Made by a program: the position numbers and the translations under genes
Assembly: GCA_028281825.1 (NCBI GenBank)
Contig: JANQJC010000027.1
Coordinates: 62,001-126,000, forward strand
Reading direction: 5' to 3'
DNA: 64,000 nucleotides
Source: Flavobacteriales bacterium
GTDB taxonomy: Bacteria > Bacteroidota > Bacteroidia > JANQJC01
In this document: in pieces, positions 52,649 through 62,071 of the stretch
Position numbering within the stretch: position 1 is the first letter of the stretch
How the letters are laid out: each line of letters begins with the position of its first letter
The notes under the pieces: generated by a model
What the model saw: only the letters and a program-made list of their open reading frames with translations
Databases searched by the model: none
What the model was told of the DNA's origin: nothing

Positions 52649-55600
52649 TCACATTAGGCGAACTCCCATAATAAGGATGTCATCGACCTGGTCCTCTCCG
52701 CCCATCCAGTCTATCAAATAGCGATCCAGGCAGTCTCTTTGATTTGCACAGGGCAAATTATGTATATCTTCCAATTGTTCTTTCAGACGCTTTGACATAA
52801 TTTTTTTCCCCTTCTTTCCTCCAAACTGGTCAACATAGCCATCCGAAAAGAGATATAGCATATCACCTGAAGAGAAGTCTATCGAGGCAGTCTCGTATTT
52901 CTTTATTGAAGTACTCAACACACCGCCCAGACTAAACTTTGACCCTTTAACATACGATAATCCTTCATCAGATATAAGGATGATGGGTCTTCCGGCCCCT
53001 GCAAAATCCATTTGCCCGGAATTGGTATCAATACTACAAATTGCCATATCAATCCCGTCGGTTACATTTTCACCATCTGCTTTTCCTAAAACATTCACTA
53101 GTCCATCGTCCAAAAGCTCAAGTATATGCGTGGGGTATGACGCCCCCTCCTGTACAATTATCTTATTTAAGAGTTCAATACCTAAAACACTCATGAAAGC
53201 ACCAGGAACGCCATGCCCTGTGCAATCTGCCGCCACGATAATAAATTTACCCTTCCTTTTGTGAAACCAGTAAAAGTCACCACTTACAATATCCCGCGGA
53301 CGTAGGTACACAAAAGCATCCTGAAAAAAATCCTGGAGAATACTTTTATCGGGAAATAGTGCTTTTTGAAGCCTCAGGGCATAGTTTATACTATCGGTAA
53401 TATCTTTATTCTTTCTGGACAAAAGCGAGTTTTTATCCGACAACTCACTAGTCCTTTGAAGTACTTGTGTCTCAAGCTTTTTTGTAAAATCTTTTCTTTC
53501 CTTTTCAATTTTTTTCCTCTCCCTTATATCCCTTACGATACCGGAAACCGAAGTTATCTTTCCATGATCATTGATAATTGGAAAAATTGATAACTCAATA
53601 GGTACACGCCTTTGGTTCTTTCGCAACCCGATTGCCTCAATAGTGACACTTACATTTTCTCGTACTACCTTTCGGGTTGCCTCCCTGGCTCGTTCTAAAT
53701 GTTCCGGCGGTGAAAGTATACCTAGTGGCTCTCCAAGGATTTCTTCAGATGTATAGCCAAAAAGTTCGGCAGCGCTTTTATTCCAACTGAGAATAGCTCC
53801 GTTGAGCCCCACACTGATTATTGCCTCATTTGAATTAGAAACTATCTTGGCGAGTCGCTTTGATTTCTCCTCCGTCATTACCTTGGCAAGCGCTGCTGAT
53901 ATGCCATTGGTGATACGTTCAAATCGTTCAATCATCTTTATGGGAAGCACTCGTGAATGGATTAAGATAATTACCCCAAACGCATCCCTTCTGGAAGAAA
54001 CTGGTATAATGATTGATGATTTAACACCTGAGCCTGTAAGAGACTCAACCAGGTGGGAATGGACGGTGTGATTTTCAGTAAATTCACGACTTAAGTCAAT
54101 AATGTCATCCTTATCCCTGGTAATCTGGGCACGTTTATCACTCATGGCTTTCCAAATTAGCCCACCGGATAAAAGCACAGGTATACGTTCTGGAAAATTG
54201 ATACTTGTTCCGGCCTGTTTGGATATGCCATCATTGAACCCCTTATTCATACATCGTAATTGTTTCTTCTCGTCAAAAAGATATACCCATCCATCCAAAA
54301 TAGGTTCAAGCGCCTGAAAAGTCACTACCACCTCATTGGCAATATAGCTTATGGACTGGTCTGCAAGTGAAAGAGTATTTATTTCCTCAATGGCTTTAAG
54401 TTCCTTATAGGACTGTTCTATCTCATTCTGGGTATTCTTAGTAGCGGTAATGTCTGTACTAATACCTATAAACTTCTCCAGTTTTCCATCAGGTGATTTC
54501 TGAGGGGTTATTGATAGGGTAATCCAATAAGCCAATCCTGCGGAATTGTAATTCAGTATTTCCGTCGTGAAAGGTTCTGCCCGTTGTAAGCTCTGGCGTA
54601 TTGCCATTACTGCTTGAGGGTCAGTCCGGGGGCCTTGCAGGAAATCGCCTGGTTTCTTACCTATAACTTCTACAGACTTGTACCCTGTCAGCTTTTCAAA
54701 ACCTGTATTCACCCATTCAATCATACCCTGCGCATTGGTGATAATCACTGCATTATCTATCTGGCTTGCAACCCGAGATAACTTCACAATTTCCTTTTCG
54801 GCTTCAACCCGTTGTGTTATATCCCTTACGAAGGCCTGAAGAACCTTCTTCCCGTCATGCTCAATTATTTTCGCTACCACCTCCACCGGATAGAGGCTTT
54901 GGTCTTTTCGCCGATGTTTAGAAATAAAACTTAACTTCTCTCTGACTAATGCCTGGGCAACCCTTTGCTCTATTTCAGGGATGTTTTCCTGGGCTATTAA
55001 AATAGAAATTGGTTGTCCCAGGACCTCTCCTTTATCGTATCCCGTGTTTTCATACAAAGTGGGATTTGCATCCAGAATCCGATAGGTGGCAACATCAATG
55101 ATTATTATTTCATCCGTGGCATTCTCATAAAGGTCACGGTATTTTTTCTCTCTTTTCACCAAATCAAGGCGAGCAAGTTTTTGGTTCGTAATGTCAGTAA
55201 TCGTTCCTATATAACCCATCATGTTATGATCCCCATCCTGCTCGACATCTGCCTGTCCCAATACCCAAATAATCTCTCCTGTATTCTTCACAAAACGGTA
55301 TTCGACACTGACACTTGATTTGCTTTTAGATAATAGTTCTTGCCAGGCGTCTAATACAATCTTGCGATCATCCTTGTGTACAGCACTGAACCAGCCGGTT
55401 CCGAGGGCCTCATTTTTAGAAAGCCCCGCCAATTCAGTGTATTTTTTATTAACATAAATACACTGTCCGTTTTTGTCCACTTGAAATATACCAACAGGGG
55501 ACATGGAAGCCAATGCAAAAAACTTTCGCTCACTTTTCTTTGTTGCGAGTAATGCCTCCTCTTTTTCATTTAGCAACTTTCTTCTTGCAATAGCCTGTTG

Positions 55601-55945
55601 TATGGCACTTGGCAAACGTTTCAGCCTGTCCTTGAAAACGTAATCATCAATACCCAATTGCAGCATCTCTGCTGCTATTGTATCACGAAGGGCACTGGTA
55701 ATGAAGATGAAAGGTATATGAGGCTGCCTCTCGTTCAATATCTTAAATGCTTCCTTACCACTGAAAGTCGGCAAGTCGTAATCAGACAATATAATATCAG
55801 GAAGCTGGTCTTTACTTAATTCGGTCGTATAATCAATCTTATTATCGACATGAGCATATTCAAAATCAAGGCCTGATTTTTTTAATACCCTTAAGAGTGT
55901 ATCCACATCACGTGAAGTATCTTCCAGAATGAGTAATCTCAGCAT
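52649..55945 (-). CDS. multidomain REC-PAS-GAF-PP2C (SpoIIE-type) signalling phosphatase
   Basis: A 1098-residue soluble protein. Order: receiver domain (1-120, Asp55 in LSDYDLP), four PAS domains (about 138-255, 262-380, 388-505 and 705-820), one GAF domain (about 520-690), a coiled coil (835-870) and a SpoIIE/PP2C phosphatase (about 880-1095; RPRDIVSGDFYW, DCTGHGVPGAFMS, DGIDMAI, with the metal Asp residues). It should dephosphorylate a target, typically an anti-sigma-factor antagonist, in response to a phosphorylation signal and small-molecule or redox cues. No partner switch genes are nearby. Confidence 0.92.
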   Translation of the reverse strand: MLRLLILEDTSRDVDTLLRVLKKSGLDFEYAHVDNKIDYTTELSKDQLPDIILSDYDLPTFSGKEAFKILNERQPHIPFIFITSALRDTIAAEMLQLGIDDYVFKDRLKRLPSAIQQAIARRKLLNEKEEALLATKKSERKFFALASMSPVGIFQVDKNGQCIYVNKKYTELAGLSKNEALGTGWFSAVHKDDRKIVLDAWQELLSKSKSSVSVEYRFVKNTGEIIWVLGQADVEQDGDHNMMGYIGTITDITNQKLARLDLVKREKKYRDLYENATDEIIIIDVATYRILDANPTLYENTGYDKGEVLGQPISILIAQENIPEIEQRVAQALVREKLSFISKHRRKDQSLYPVEVVAKIIEHDGKKVLQAFVRDITQRVEAEKEIVKLSRVASQIDNAVIITNAQGMIEWVNTGFEKLTGYKSVEVIGKKPGDFLQGPRTDPQAVMAIRQSLQRAEPFTTEILNYNSAGLAYWITLSITPQKSPDGKLEKFIGISTDITATKNTQNEIEQSYKELKAIEEINTLSLADQSISYIANEVVVTFQALEPILDGWVYLFDEKKQLRCMNKGFNDGISKQAGTSINFPERIPVLLSGGLIWKAMSDKRAQITRDKDDIIDLSREFTENHTVHSHLVESLTGSGVKSSIIIPVSSRRDAFGVIILIHSRVLPIKMIERFERITNGISAALAKVMTEEKSKRLAKIVSNSNEAIISVGLNGAILSWNKSAAELFGYTSEEILGEPLGILSPPEHLERAREATRKVVRENVSVTIEAIGLRKNQRRVPIELSIFPIINDHGKITSVSGIVRDIRERKKIEKERKDFTKKLETQVLQRTSELSDKNSLLSRKNKDITDSINYALRLQKALFPDKSILQDFFQDAFVYLRPRDIVSGDFYWFHKRKGKFIIVAADCTGHGVPGAFMSVLGIELLNKIIVQEGASYPTHILELLDDGLVNVLGKADGENVTDGIDMAICSIDTNSGQMDFAGAGRPIILISDEGLSYVKGSKFSLGGVLSTSIKKYETASIDFSSGDMLYLFSDGYVDQFGGKKGKKIMSKRLKEQLEDIHNLPCANQRDCLDRYLIDWMGGEDQVDDILIMGVRLM

Positions 55946-56103
55946 TGAATACTATCGCTTATGGTATGCTATGTTAAGCCATTTCTCATTTCAATGTTAC
56001 AAAATTCGACTAATTGTTTTATTTGCTCTTTGAAAAGGAAAATACTATCTGTTAGCTTTTATCTTGGTCCGTCAGGGAAAAGTATTCCGTAACAGTTAAT
56101 CAC

Positions 56104-56147
56104 AGTTGGTCAAAAAGCCCTGTCTACGCAGGGCTTTTTGACCAACT
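56104..56147. terminator. long perfect inverted repeat, terminator-like
   Basis: AGTTGGTCAAAAAGCCCTG with TCTACG loop and a perfect 19-bp complementary arm ending GACCAACT. It lies directly at the left edge of the RadC relic and could mark the end of the element or terminate the minus-strand gene that ends at 56434. Confidence 0.65.
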
Positions 56148-56160
56148 CAATTCTCCCATA

Positions 56161-56358
56161 CCCCTTGATTTTTATTACACAAGCCTCATTGTTTGAAATT
56201 ACCCAAGCGGGAACCTTACCCCTTCTGACAGTGATATTTCATTAACCCGCAACATTGCAAAGTTCGGCGATATCATTGGCATGTCGGTTCTTGACCATTT
56301 GATACTGACTTCGGAGGGGTATTGTTCTTTTGTGGATGAGCGTGTATTGCAAAATTGA
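56161..56358 (+). pseudogene. decayed C-terminal part of a RadC/JAB-domain protein
   Basis: In one frame the sequence reads YTSLIV, stop, NYPSGNLTPSDSD, ISLTRN and GMSVLDHLILTSEGYCSF, ending VDERVLQN-stop. This matches the last half of RadC (HNHPSG, LT, VLDH blocks), but both metal-binding histidines are lost (stop and Tyr) and the 5' part is missing at the hairpin. RadC-type genes are common in mobile elements of this phylum. Confidence 0.75.
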
Positions 56359-56364
56359 TGATGC

Positions 56365-56397
56365 AAAAGCACTATTTCAATACGAAATGGTGCTTTT
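56365..56397. terminator. intrinsic terminator
   Basis: AAAAGCAC / GTGCTTTT outer stem with an inner ATTTC/GAAAT pairing. Located between the RadC relic (plus) and the convergent RadC-like gene (minus). Confidence 0.6.
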
Positions 56398-56433
56398 GAG
56401 ATTATGAAATCTTACTGGAGAAAATCGTTTGTT

Positions 56434-56943
56434 CTAGTCCTCTGGCATATAATCCTGACTTCCGCAATGGCAGGCAGTGCCATTTTGTTGGCGGGTACTC
56501 CAGTAATGGTTGCCTGCGAAGATGGCGTAATTGCTGAAATCAGCATCATTCATAATCCTAGCCTGCATTTGCAAGGTGTCAATCAGTTTTTTATCTGCAT
56601 CAGTAGGGGCGGGGTCATCAGTGGCATTGTAACGATACGACATGAGAACAAACCGCTTGGCAAAGAAAACTGAATAGTAATGAAACAGTGCAGCCGTGTT
56701 AAATTTTTCCGGCTCGGCATTATCGCCAAATGCCAGCGGTTCAATGCCAAGTGCCATATAGTTCTCATCGAGGAACACGCCCCACATTTTGGCTACGGCG
56801 CTGTCATGGTTTTGCTCAATGAAATTGAACAAAGGTTTTTCATCCACAACAGGACCTTGTATCGGGCTTTCAATGCCAGTATCTTCCACCTTCGCTTTTT
56901 TGAGGAATTGAACCCCCTCATCTTCGCCGTCTCTGGTATTCAT
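56434..56943 (-). CDS. RadC-like (MPN/JAB fold) protein without the catalytic histidines
   Basis: A 169-residue soluble protein. Residues 52-150 follow the RadC pattern: FLDENYMALG then AALFHYYS, a position equivalent to HNHPSGDPxPS but reading YRYNATDDPAPT, and the later NYAIFAGNHYWS block corresponding to VLDHIIVG...YSL. The two zinc-binding His and most of the JAMM motif are missing, so it cannot be an active metallopeptidase-like protein. Adjacent to a broken, more normal RadC. Family membership is by alignment of landmarks by eye and is uncertain. Divergent from the small gene at 57181. Confidence 0.6.
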   Translation of the reverse strand: MNTRDGEDEGVQFLKKAKVEDTGIESPIQGPVVDEKPLFNFIEQNHDSAVAKMWGVFLDENYMALGIEPLAFGDNAEPEKFNTAALFHYYSVFFAKRFVLMSYRYNATDDPAPTDADKKLIDTLQMQARIMNDADFSNYAIFAGNHYWSTRQQNGTACHCGSQDYMPED

Positions 56944-57180
56944 GTGTTTATTATACCAGATGTTTCAGACTGTGCCAGCTTTCCTGATGTCAGATCGACT
57001 TGTAATTGCTTGTGTCTACTTCCTGTGTGAAGGGCTAATGAATAATAACCCAAATGTAGCAGCCCAGTGAAAGCCCGCAAGGAATTTGCCCCGCCTGAGG
57101 CGAGTTCCTCCTTGCCCGCTTCCCCTTTTTTATTGGCGGCTTGTGCCCCAGGGTGATTATTAATTAACCCATTAATCACT

Positions 57181-57550
57181 ATGGAAACAAAATCCACAAC
57201 ACAATTACAAGCCAGTTTAAAAGACATCATGGCTTCAGAACCAGATACCATTCGTGCAATGGTAGCAGAAGAAGCTTTGGAATACGGTTCAGAAGATATT
57301 CACTCTTTTTTTCACCGATATCCTTACTCACGGCTGCGTGAGCGGCATGGTCGGCTCGCTCATTTACTACGCTGATACCCATAAATTTTTCGATGCACAT
57401 TATAATGAAATCGAAGAATTACGGCAGGAATATGAAACATTAGTAGGACAACCGCTTCACATTAATGGCGATTTAAAAAACTTCATGGCATGGTTTGCTT
57501 TTGAAGAAATCGCTTGGCAAATTGTGAATGAATTGAATATTTACTATTAA
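57181..57550 (+). pseudogene. small mobile-element protein interrupted by a frameshift in a T7 run
   Basis: Two frames make one protein: codons from 57181 (METKSTTQLQASLKDIMASE ... EDIHSFF) and, after a T7 run at 57306-57312, the other frame (TDILTHGCVSGMVGSLIYYA ... WFAFEEIAWQIVNELNIYY-stop). Removing one T restores one ~122-residue frame; this joined sequence resembles small proteins found in Bacteroidota mobile elements. The frameshift may be a true mutation, an assembly error, or slippage on the T-run. Confidence 0.7.
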
Positions 57551-57568
57551 TATGATAATAAACTCTTT

Positions 57569-57599
57569 ATCAAAAAGCGGGATAATCTCGCTTTTTGAT
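57569..57599 (+). terminator. intrinsic terminator
   Basis: Stem ATCAAAAAGCG / CGCTTTTTGAT with a 9-nt loop and a following T-run, 18 nt after the small gene's stop. Confidence 0.75.
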
Positions 57600-57996
57600 T
57601 TTTCCGAAGATTGGCATCCTGAGACTACCTACATCACCATTGACTGAAAAAATATGACTCCCGTTAGACTATTCCAACTAATAAGGCTTCTGGCGAATAA
57701 GGTTGAAAGAGACTGCCAATTTCACTCTTCTTCCGTGCTTGAAATTGTCAGACACTTTTGAAAGTAATACTAGGTCTTTTTTCTACAACTGAAAGATGAC
57801 TACCTATATTACTCTAACAATATCATTTAACTTCCAGTACCTTCATAAGATCAAGGATAAGAATTGACTTGCAACTTTCACAAAAAATCACTAACATTGT
57901 TAATGAAAAACAACAAAGGAGGACACAAGTAATTTCTATCATTAGGGTATCTACCTTAAAAAAACAATATGTCAGAATAACATAAGAACTAGAAAA
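57600..57996. other. 397-bp gap before the PLAT-like gene
   Basis: No gene seen. Contains a purine-rich AAAGGAGGACACAAG at 57915-57930 too far from the next ATG to be its ribosome-binding site and no clear promoter box. Confidence 0.5.
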
Positions 57997-59109
57997 ATGA
58001 ACACTCCAAATTTAAGCCCTTGTCAGTCCTTTATTCAGCAATTACCTCAGATACCACTAAAAGATGAAATTACAAACTTCAATCAAAATCTCTACTTAGA
58101 ACGTTGGATTGACGAACTAGAAAAATTTACAACCAGAGACTGGAATATTGCAAAAAAAAGAGCAGCCCAATTAAATATACCTTTGGAAGAAGTGATGATT
58201 GGGTTTGGATATAAATCGAGTGAACAAGGCTGGAATCGTTTCAGAAAGTATATAAAGTCACGATCAAATGCTTATATCAATAAATCAAAGTTTTCCTATC
58301 AACATTTTAGTCAAATTAATGAGAAAATAGTGCAAGCTATAGAGAAATGTCTTGAGCCTCAAAAAGGATTTATTGTTTACGGGCACCCCTCTGGAGATGA
58401 CACCTCATATTTTGTTACTGTGATATATATTCGTCCAGACGACTTCAATCCTAAGAACGTTAAAGTGACATTACGTTCAAAGAACAAAATTCATTGGAAT
58501 AACAGTAAACCAAAAGATAGTTTCTCTTTTTGGTTGGGTTCTAGTTATAAAACTCAAACAACAGTGATTCTTGAACGCCTTGAATCTGATGACTTAAAAA
58601 GTGATATTCCCATTACTGCTGAAGTAAGTAATATTTCGAATGACAACCAACTAATCTCGAGAATGTTACTTAAAAAAAGAGTAGAAATAGCAGAAGCCCC
58701 CCCTCTTAAGCCTCCATTTAAATACTTGATTAGGACTTATACTGATTCTAAAAAAGCTAATTCAAAAACCGATAACAAGTTTTACGTAAAGTTAATTGGT
58801 GTTAAAGAGACTAGCGATTGGTTATCACTAAACCAACCAGGAAAGGATGACCGTGAACTAGGACAGATTGATGAATACTCATGTGTACTTCGATATGACA
58901 TTGGAGAACTTAGAGGTGTTTTAATTGAAGGGCGATTAAAAAAAGGCAAGAAGCATTTAGATGATTGGAGACTAACTCGAATTGTGGTGGAGGATTTGAA
59001 AAGAGAAATGAAACATGAACATCGTGGCCTTGTTAAAATTGGAGACGGATCAAAAGAAAAACCAAAGCCGGGAGGCAGGAGAAAGCCAATATATTTTCAA
59101 CTTAAGTAA
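57997..59109 (+). CDS. orphan protein with a PLAT/LH2-like C-terminal domain
   Basis: A 370-residue protein with no signal peptide or membrane segment. The last third (about residues 258-335) has the layout of a PLAT domain: FYVKLIGVKETSDWLSL, PGKDDRELGQIDEYS, YDIGELRGVLIEGR, then DDWRLTRIVVEDL, with Asp residues that could bind Ca2+. The first ~130 residues contain a helical segment (LERWIDELEKFTTRDWNIAK) that resembles no family I know. The C-terminus is basic (KEKPKPGGRRKPIYFQLK). In a mobile-element context such orphans often act in defence or in regulation, but that is not shown. It is followed by a two-TM protein gene. Confidence 0.55.
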   Translation: MNTPNLSPCQSFIQQLPQIPLKDEITNFNQNLYLERWIDELEKFTTRDWNIAKKRAAQLNIPLEEVMIGFGYKSSEQGWNRFRKYIKSRSNAYINKSKFSYQHFSQINEKIVQAIEKCLEPQKGFIVYGHPSGDDTSYFVTVIYIRPDDFNPKNVKVTLRSKNKIHWNNSKPKDSFSFWLGSSYKTQTTVILERLESDDLKSDIPITAEVSNISNDNQLISRMLLKKRVEIAEAPPLKPPFKYLIRTYTDSKKANSKTDNKFYVKLIGVKETSDWLSLNQPGKDDRELGQIDEYSCVLRYDIGELRGVLIEGRLKKGKKHLDDWRLTRIVVEDLKREMKHEHRGLVKIGDGSKEKPKPGGRRKPIYFQLK

Positions 59110-59175
59110 TCACCGGTTCATATTGAAATTAAACGTTCCCTCACAATTTAAATACATTTTCGAACTACCTAAACA

Positions 59176-59881
59176 ATGTCAAAATTTTTTTTAATTATCA
59201 TCATCATTTTATTGATTGGGGAAATCTATTTTTCGTGGAAAAATTTCACTCTCCATAAGTCTGGACAAAAAATTTTATCGGATGAACGATATTACGAGTT
59301 GAAATACCATATTAATCTCTTAAAATCAATATCAGCCATTCTTATATTTGTTATAAGTTTTTTAGGCTTTTCAAGCTATAAAGATCTCAAGGGCAACCTG
59401 TTTACAGAAACTGAAAAGGAAATAGACAAACAAAACAAATATATATTCCTATTAGAATCAAGGTTAGATTCCATAGCACTTTCAGTAGATACATTAAATA
59501 AAATTAAATCCAGAATTAATACTGAAATTAACATTCAAAATTTAAAATTAAATAAGCCAAGTTATAGATGAAAAAAATGCCCTTGTCCAAACTTCTGAAA
59601 TTTTCGTTGTTAGAAATCTCATAATTACACTAAACGATTCTACTAATAGAAATTCAATATATAAGATAGATTTTAGCGATCTTATCACTATTAAAGGCTA
59701 TAAATTACCAAAATTTAAAAACCCTCCAGCAGTCAGTGTTGTGGGTATGCAAAGAAAGTTTTTCATACAAACAATAACTAAAGATTACATTATAGTCAGG
59801 CCAGATATTGGTTTTTTTGAATCTATGCTTATGCCTAAAATGAAAAAAGAATCATTTAACCTATGGATATCTAAATCTTAG
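59176..59881 (+). pseudogene. membrane protein with coiled coil, interrupted by a frameshift
   Basis: The first 131 codons (59176-59571) encode a protein with two membrane segments (about 4-20 and 48-68) and a coiled coil (about 80-118). A second open frame (59553-59881, +1 relative to the first) has no start codon but continues for about 110 codons: QVIDEKNALVQTSEI, then SDLIT, VVGMQRKFFIQTITKDYIIV, to a TAG. The two together would give about 235 residues. A one-base indel near 59551-59569 explains it. A genuine short protein with an unrelated downstream open frame is less likely. Confidence 0.6.
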
Positions 59882-60184
59882 TAGCATAAGACCATTTCTA
59901 CAAAACTACTTCTTATAATACCTAACATATGGATGAGTGATGGTCATTCTTAACAGCGTGAGCTTAGGTTAATAGAGGTCTGTCACAAATCACCATAGGC
60001 AAAAAATGAAATATTGACAATAATAGTAAGTAAACTTCATCTAAAACACCTCAAACAGGGATAAAGTTGAGTTCTTTTTCTAGTTAATTGCAAGCGGATA
60101 TAGCGTGCAAGATAGCCTCATTCCTTGAACGCTATGCTTCCTCAATCCATGAAGCGATCTTGGCAGGAAGTTTTCCTGCACCTT
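59882..60184. other. 303-bp gap after the frameshifted membrane gene
   Basis: No gene. A GCAGGAA/TTCCTGC hairpin at about 60158-60174 has a T-run only on the plus side, so it is unlikely to terminate the convergent minus-strand gene. Confidence 0.5.
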
Positions 60185-61129
60185 TTATTTCATAAACAAA
60201 TCAATAACGGATGAAAAGTTTTTCATAATAAATAATAGGGTTAATACGATTGTAATAAGGATAAAAAAAACTACAAACTTTCCACTTGGGTATTTCCATA
60301 GTAAATACAAGAATGCATATATTCCAGTTAAGGAAATTTCTACATTAGGATCGGGAGGTTGAACTTGATTTTTTTCTTGAAAGGGTGCTTTTGTTGCCCA
60401 TGGGGAGGAGTGTTTACCCTTTCTGTTTATTGATTGGGTTTGAGGTCTAACATTAAGATTCAAATAATAATAGCCACTAAAATAAAGCGCTATCTTTAAA
60501 GGTAAAAACAATATTATTATAAGTTTCTCTGCACTAAGGATTGTTTCAGCAAAATCATGTGATGCAATGTGATGAGAAAAGCTTAATGCAACACAGAAGA
60601 ATAACAGTATAGCATACAGGTGAACTAACAATGACACCCATTCAAATTGATTTTTGGTGATACCTGTAAATCTTATCGCATAGAAAGTAAATGCTAAAGA
60701 GTAAATTGTAAAACTAACCATTGGAATAATACTATAATCTATGGATTTCTGAACGAAAGAGAAACCAAGTATAATTCCAAAAAAGAGCACCCAGATTGTA
60801 ATTTCAATGTATTTGCTTTTATTATTTCTTTGCTTTAAAAAAATACTTGATAGAATTAATGCAAGAGGTGCTAAGAGGTCAATTATGAAATATGGTATTT
60901 CTACTAAATCATAGTATGTAGGTATTAAGATACCTGCGTCACTTAATCTAATAATTATACTAAATAAATAAAGTAAGCTTAAGAGTATCCAAAATGTAGA
61001 CCAGTATATTAGAAATAATCTGTTTGTAGACTTCCTGAACTTAACAATTGCATGTATAACAAAAGATACACATAATATAAAGGTGCTTAAGACCAGATAG
61101 AAATATAAATCAAAATTATTCAATAGCAC
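60185..61129 (-). CDS. polytopic membrane protein of unknown function
   Basis: A 314-residue inner-membrane protein with about eight hydrophobic segments (about 8-28, 38-60, 72-98, 106-124, 132-152, 160-185, 198-225 and 275-305). A hydrophilic loop (about 228-262, RPQTQSINRKGKHSSPWATK) separates the first seven from the last. No motif I recognise. It follows the relaxase gene in the same direction after 94 bp, so it may be cargo carried by the element, or an entry or maintenance function of it. Confidence 0.6.
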   Translation of the reverse strand: MLLNNFDLYFYLVLSTFILCVSFVIHAIVKFRKSTNRLFLIYWSTFWILLSLLYLFSIIIRLSDAGILIPTYYDLVEIPYFIIDLLAPLALILSSIFLKQRNNKSKYIEITIWVLFFGIILGFSFVQKSIDYSIIPMVSFTIYSLAFTFYAIRFTGITKNQFEWVSLLVHLYAILLFFCVALSFSHHIASHDFAETILSAEKLIIILFLPLKIALYFSGYYYLNLNVRPQTQSINRKGKHSSPWATKAPFQEKNQVQPPDPNVEISLTGIYAFLYLLWKYPSGKFVVFFILITIVLTLLFIMKNFSSVIDLFMK

Positions 61130-61222
61130 TGTAATTACAAGGAAAGTTCAAACCTAAGCTCTTCAGTTTACACAAGGCTAGTATCAAATATACTTTATTA
61201 GATTGTTATTTCAAAAGTATCC

Positions 61223-62071
61223 TTATAGCATTATCTGTCTTTCATAGGCTTTATCTTTTGAACGAACTTTTTTAAGTTCTTGCAATCTTTCATCTTGCAC
61301 ATCCAATTCCTTGATCCTTTCAAAATCTAGTCCTAAACGACTAAATCTCATTTTCTTATTCCCCGTCGCCCAATACACTCCCTGCACCTTGTCTTTGAAG
61401 TTATACGTTTCAAATCCTTCTGATGTAAGGTTGTGATAGAACTCTTCTGAGCTTGAAGAAACCTTGAAAATGTCTTGAACTTTTTGTGAAAGCTCGTTTT
61501 TGATAAGTCTGATACCCGGATTACGTCTCTTTTGGTAATATTCGCGTTCACTATGAAGTTTTCTACCCCAATTCTGGGTATCAATACCAATGGTGAGTTC
61601 TGGGTGTTTCTCTTTCAAAAAGTCAATCATTTGCATGTGCACTTCTTTGAGTTGTTGTTTTGATAATCGAGTCCCCCTTTCACTCATAAGCTCGTTAGCG
61701 CTAACGAGTAAGTGGGAATGCCAATGAGAATGAGATTTATGGTGTGTGCCGAAAGCTAGGGCAGAGGGGTAAGCTGTCTTAAGGTAGTGGTTCACGATAT
61801 CATCCATAATATCAATGTTCATCCTATCCCTATCAAGAGGATTAACGGAAAGCATGATATGGAGCGCTTTATTACCATTACTTCGCTTTCTGGCATAATT
61901 GTCATAGTTAGTGATGAACTCGTGGGAAATGTCTTCTAAATCAGTGCTATTGAGATTATGAAATACACCTTCATTAAGGTAATTTTCAATACGCCCTTTA
62001 TCAGTTGCAATGTACGTGAGGACATTTTTAACTGAAGTATTCGTTTTTACGCCGACGGCTTTAATAATCAT
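61223..62071 (-). CDS. MobA/relaxase-family mobilization protein
   Basis: A 282-residue relaxase. The N-terminal part carries the catalytic Tyr candidate in NVLTYIATDKGR (Tyr20) and the three-histidine metal site in HHKSHSHWHSHLL (about 110-122). The enzyme nicks one strand at oriT and stays covalently attached to it during conjugation. The C-terminus is basic and shorter than in large Mob proteins. It overlaps the coupling protein gene by 11 nt, the classical mob pair. An oriT is not visible to me. Confidence 0.88.
   Translation of the reverse strand: MIIKAVGVKTNTSVKNVLTYIATDKGRIENYLNEGVFHNLNSTDLEDISHEFITNYDNYARKRSNGNKALHIMLSVNPLDRDRMNIDIMDDIVNHYLKTAYPSALAFGTHHKSHSHWHSHLLVSANELMSERGTRLSKQQLKEVHMQMIDFLKEKHPELTIGIDTQNWGRKLHSEREYYQKRRNPGIRLIKNELSQKVQDIFKVSSSSEEFYHNLTSEGFETYNFKDKVQGVYWATGNKKMRFSRLGLDFERIKELDVQDERLQELKKVRSKDKAYERQIML

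Noticed and set aside
56683-57030. Plus-strand frame overlapping the RadC-like gene and its upstream gap
   Set aside because: It is the shadow of the minus-strand gene; no start signal or motif.
60158-60174. Hairpin as terminator of the gene ending at 60185
   Set aside because: The T-run is on the wrong side for the minus strand.
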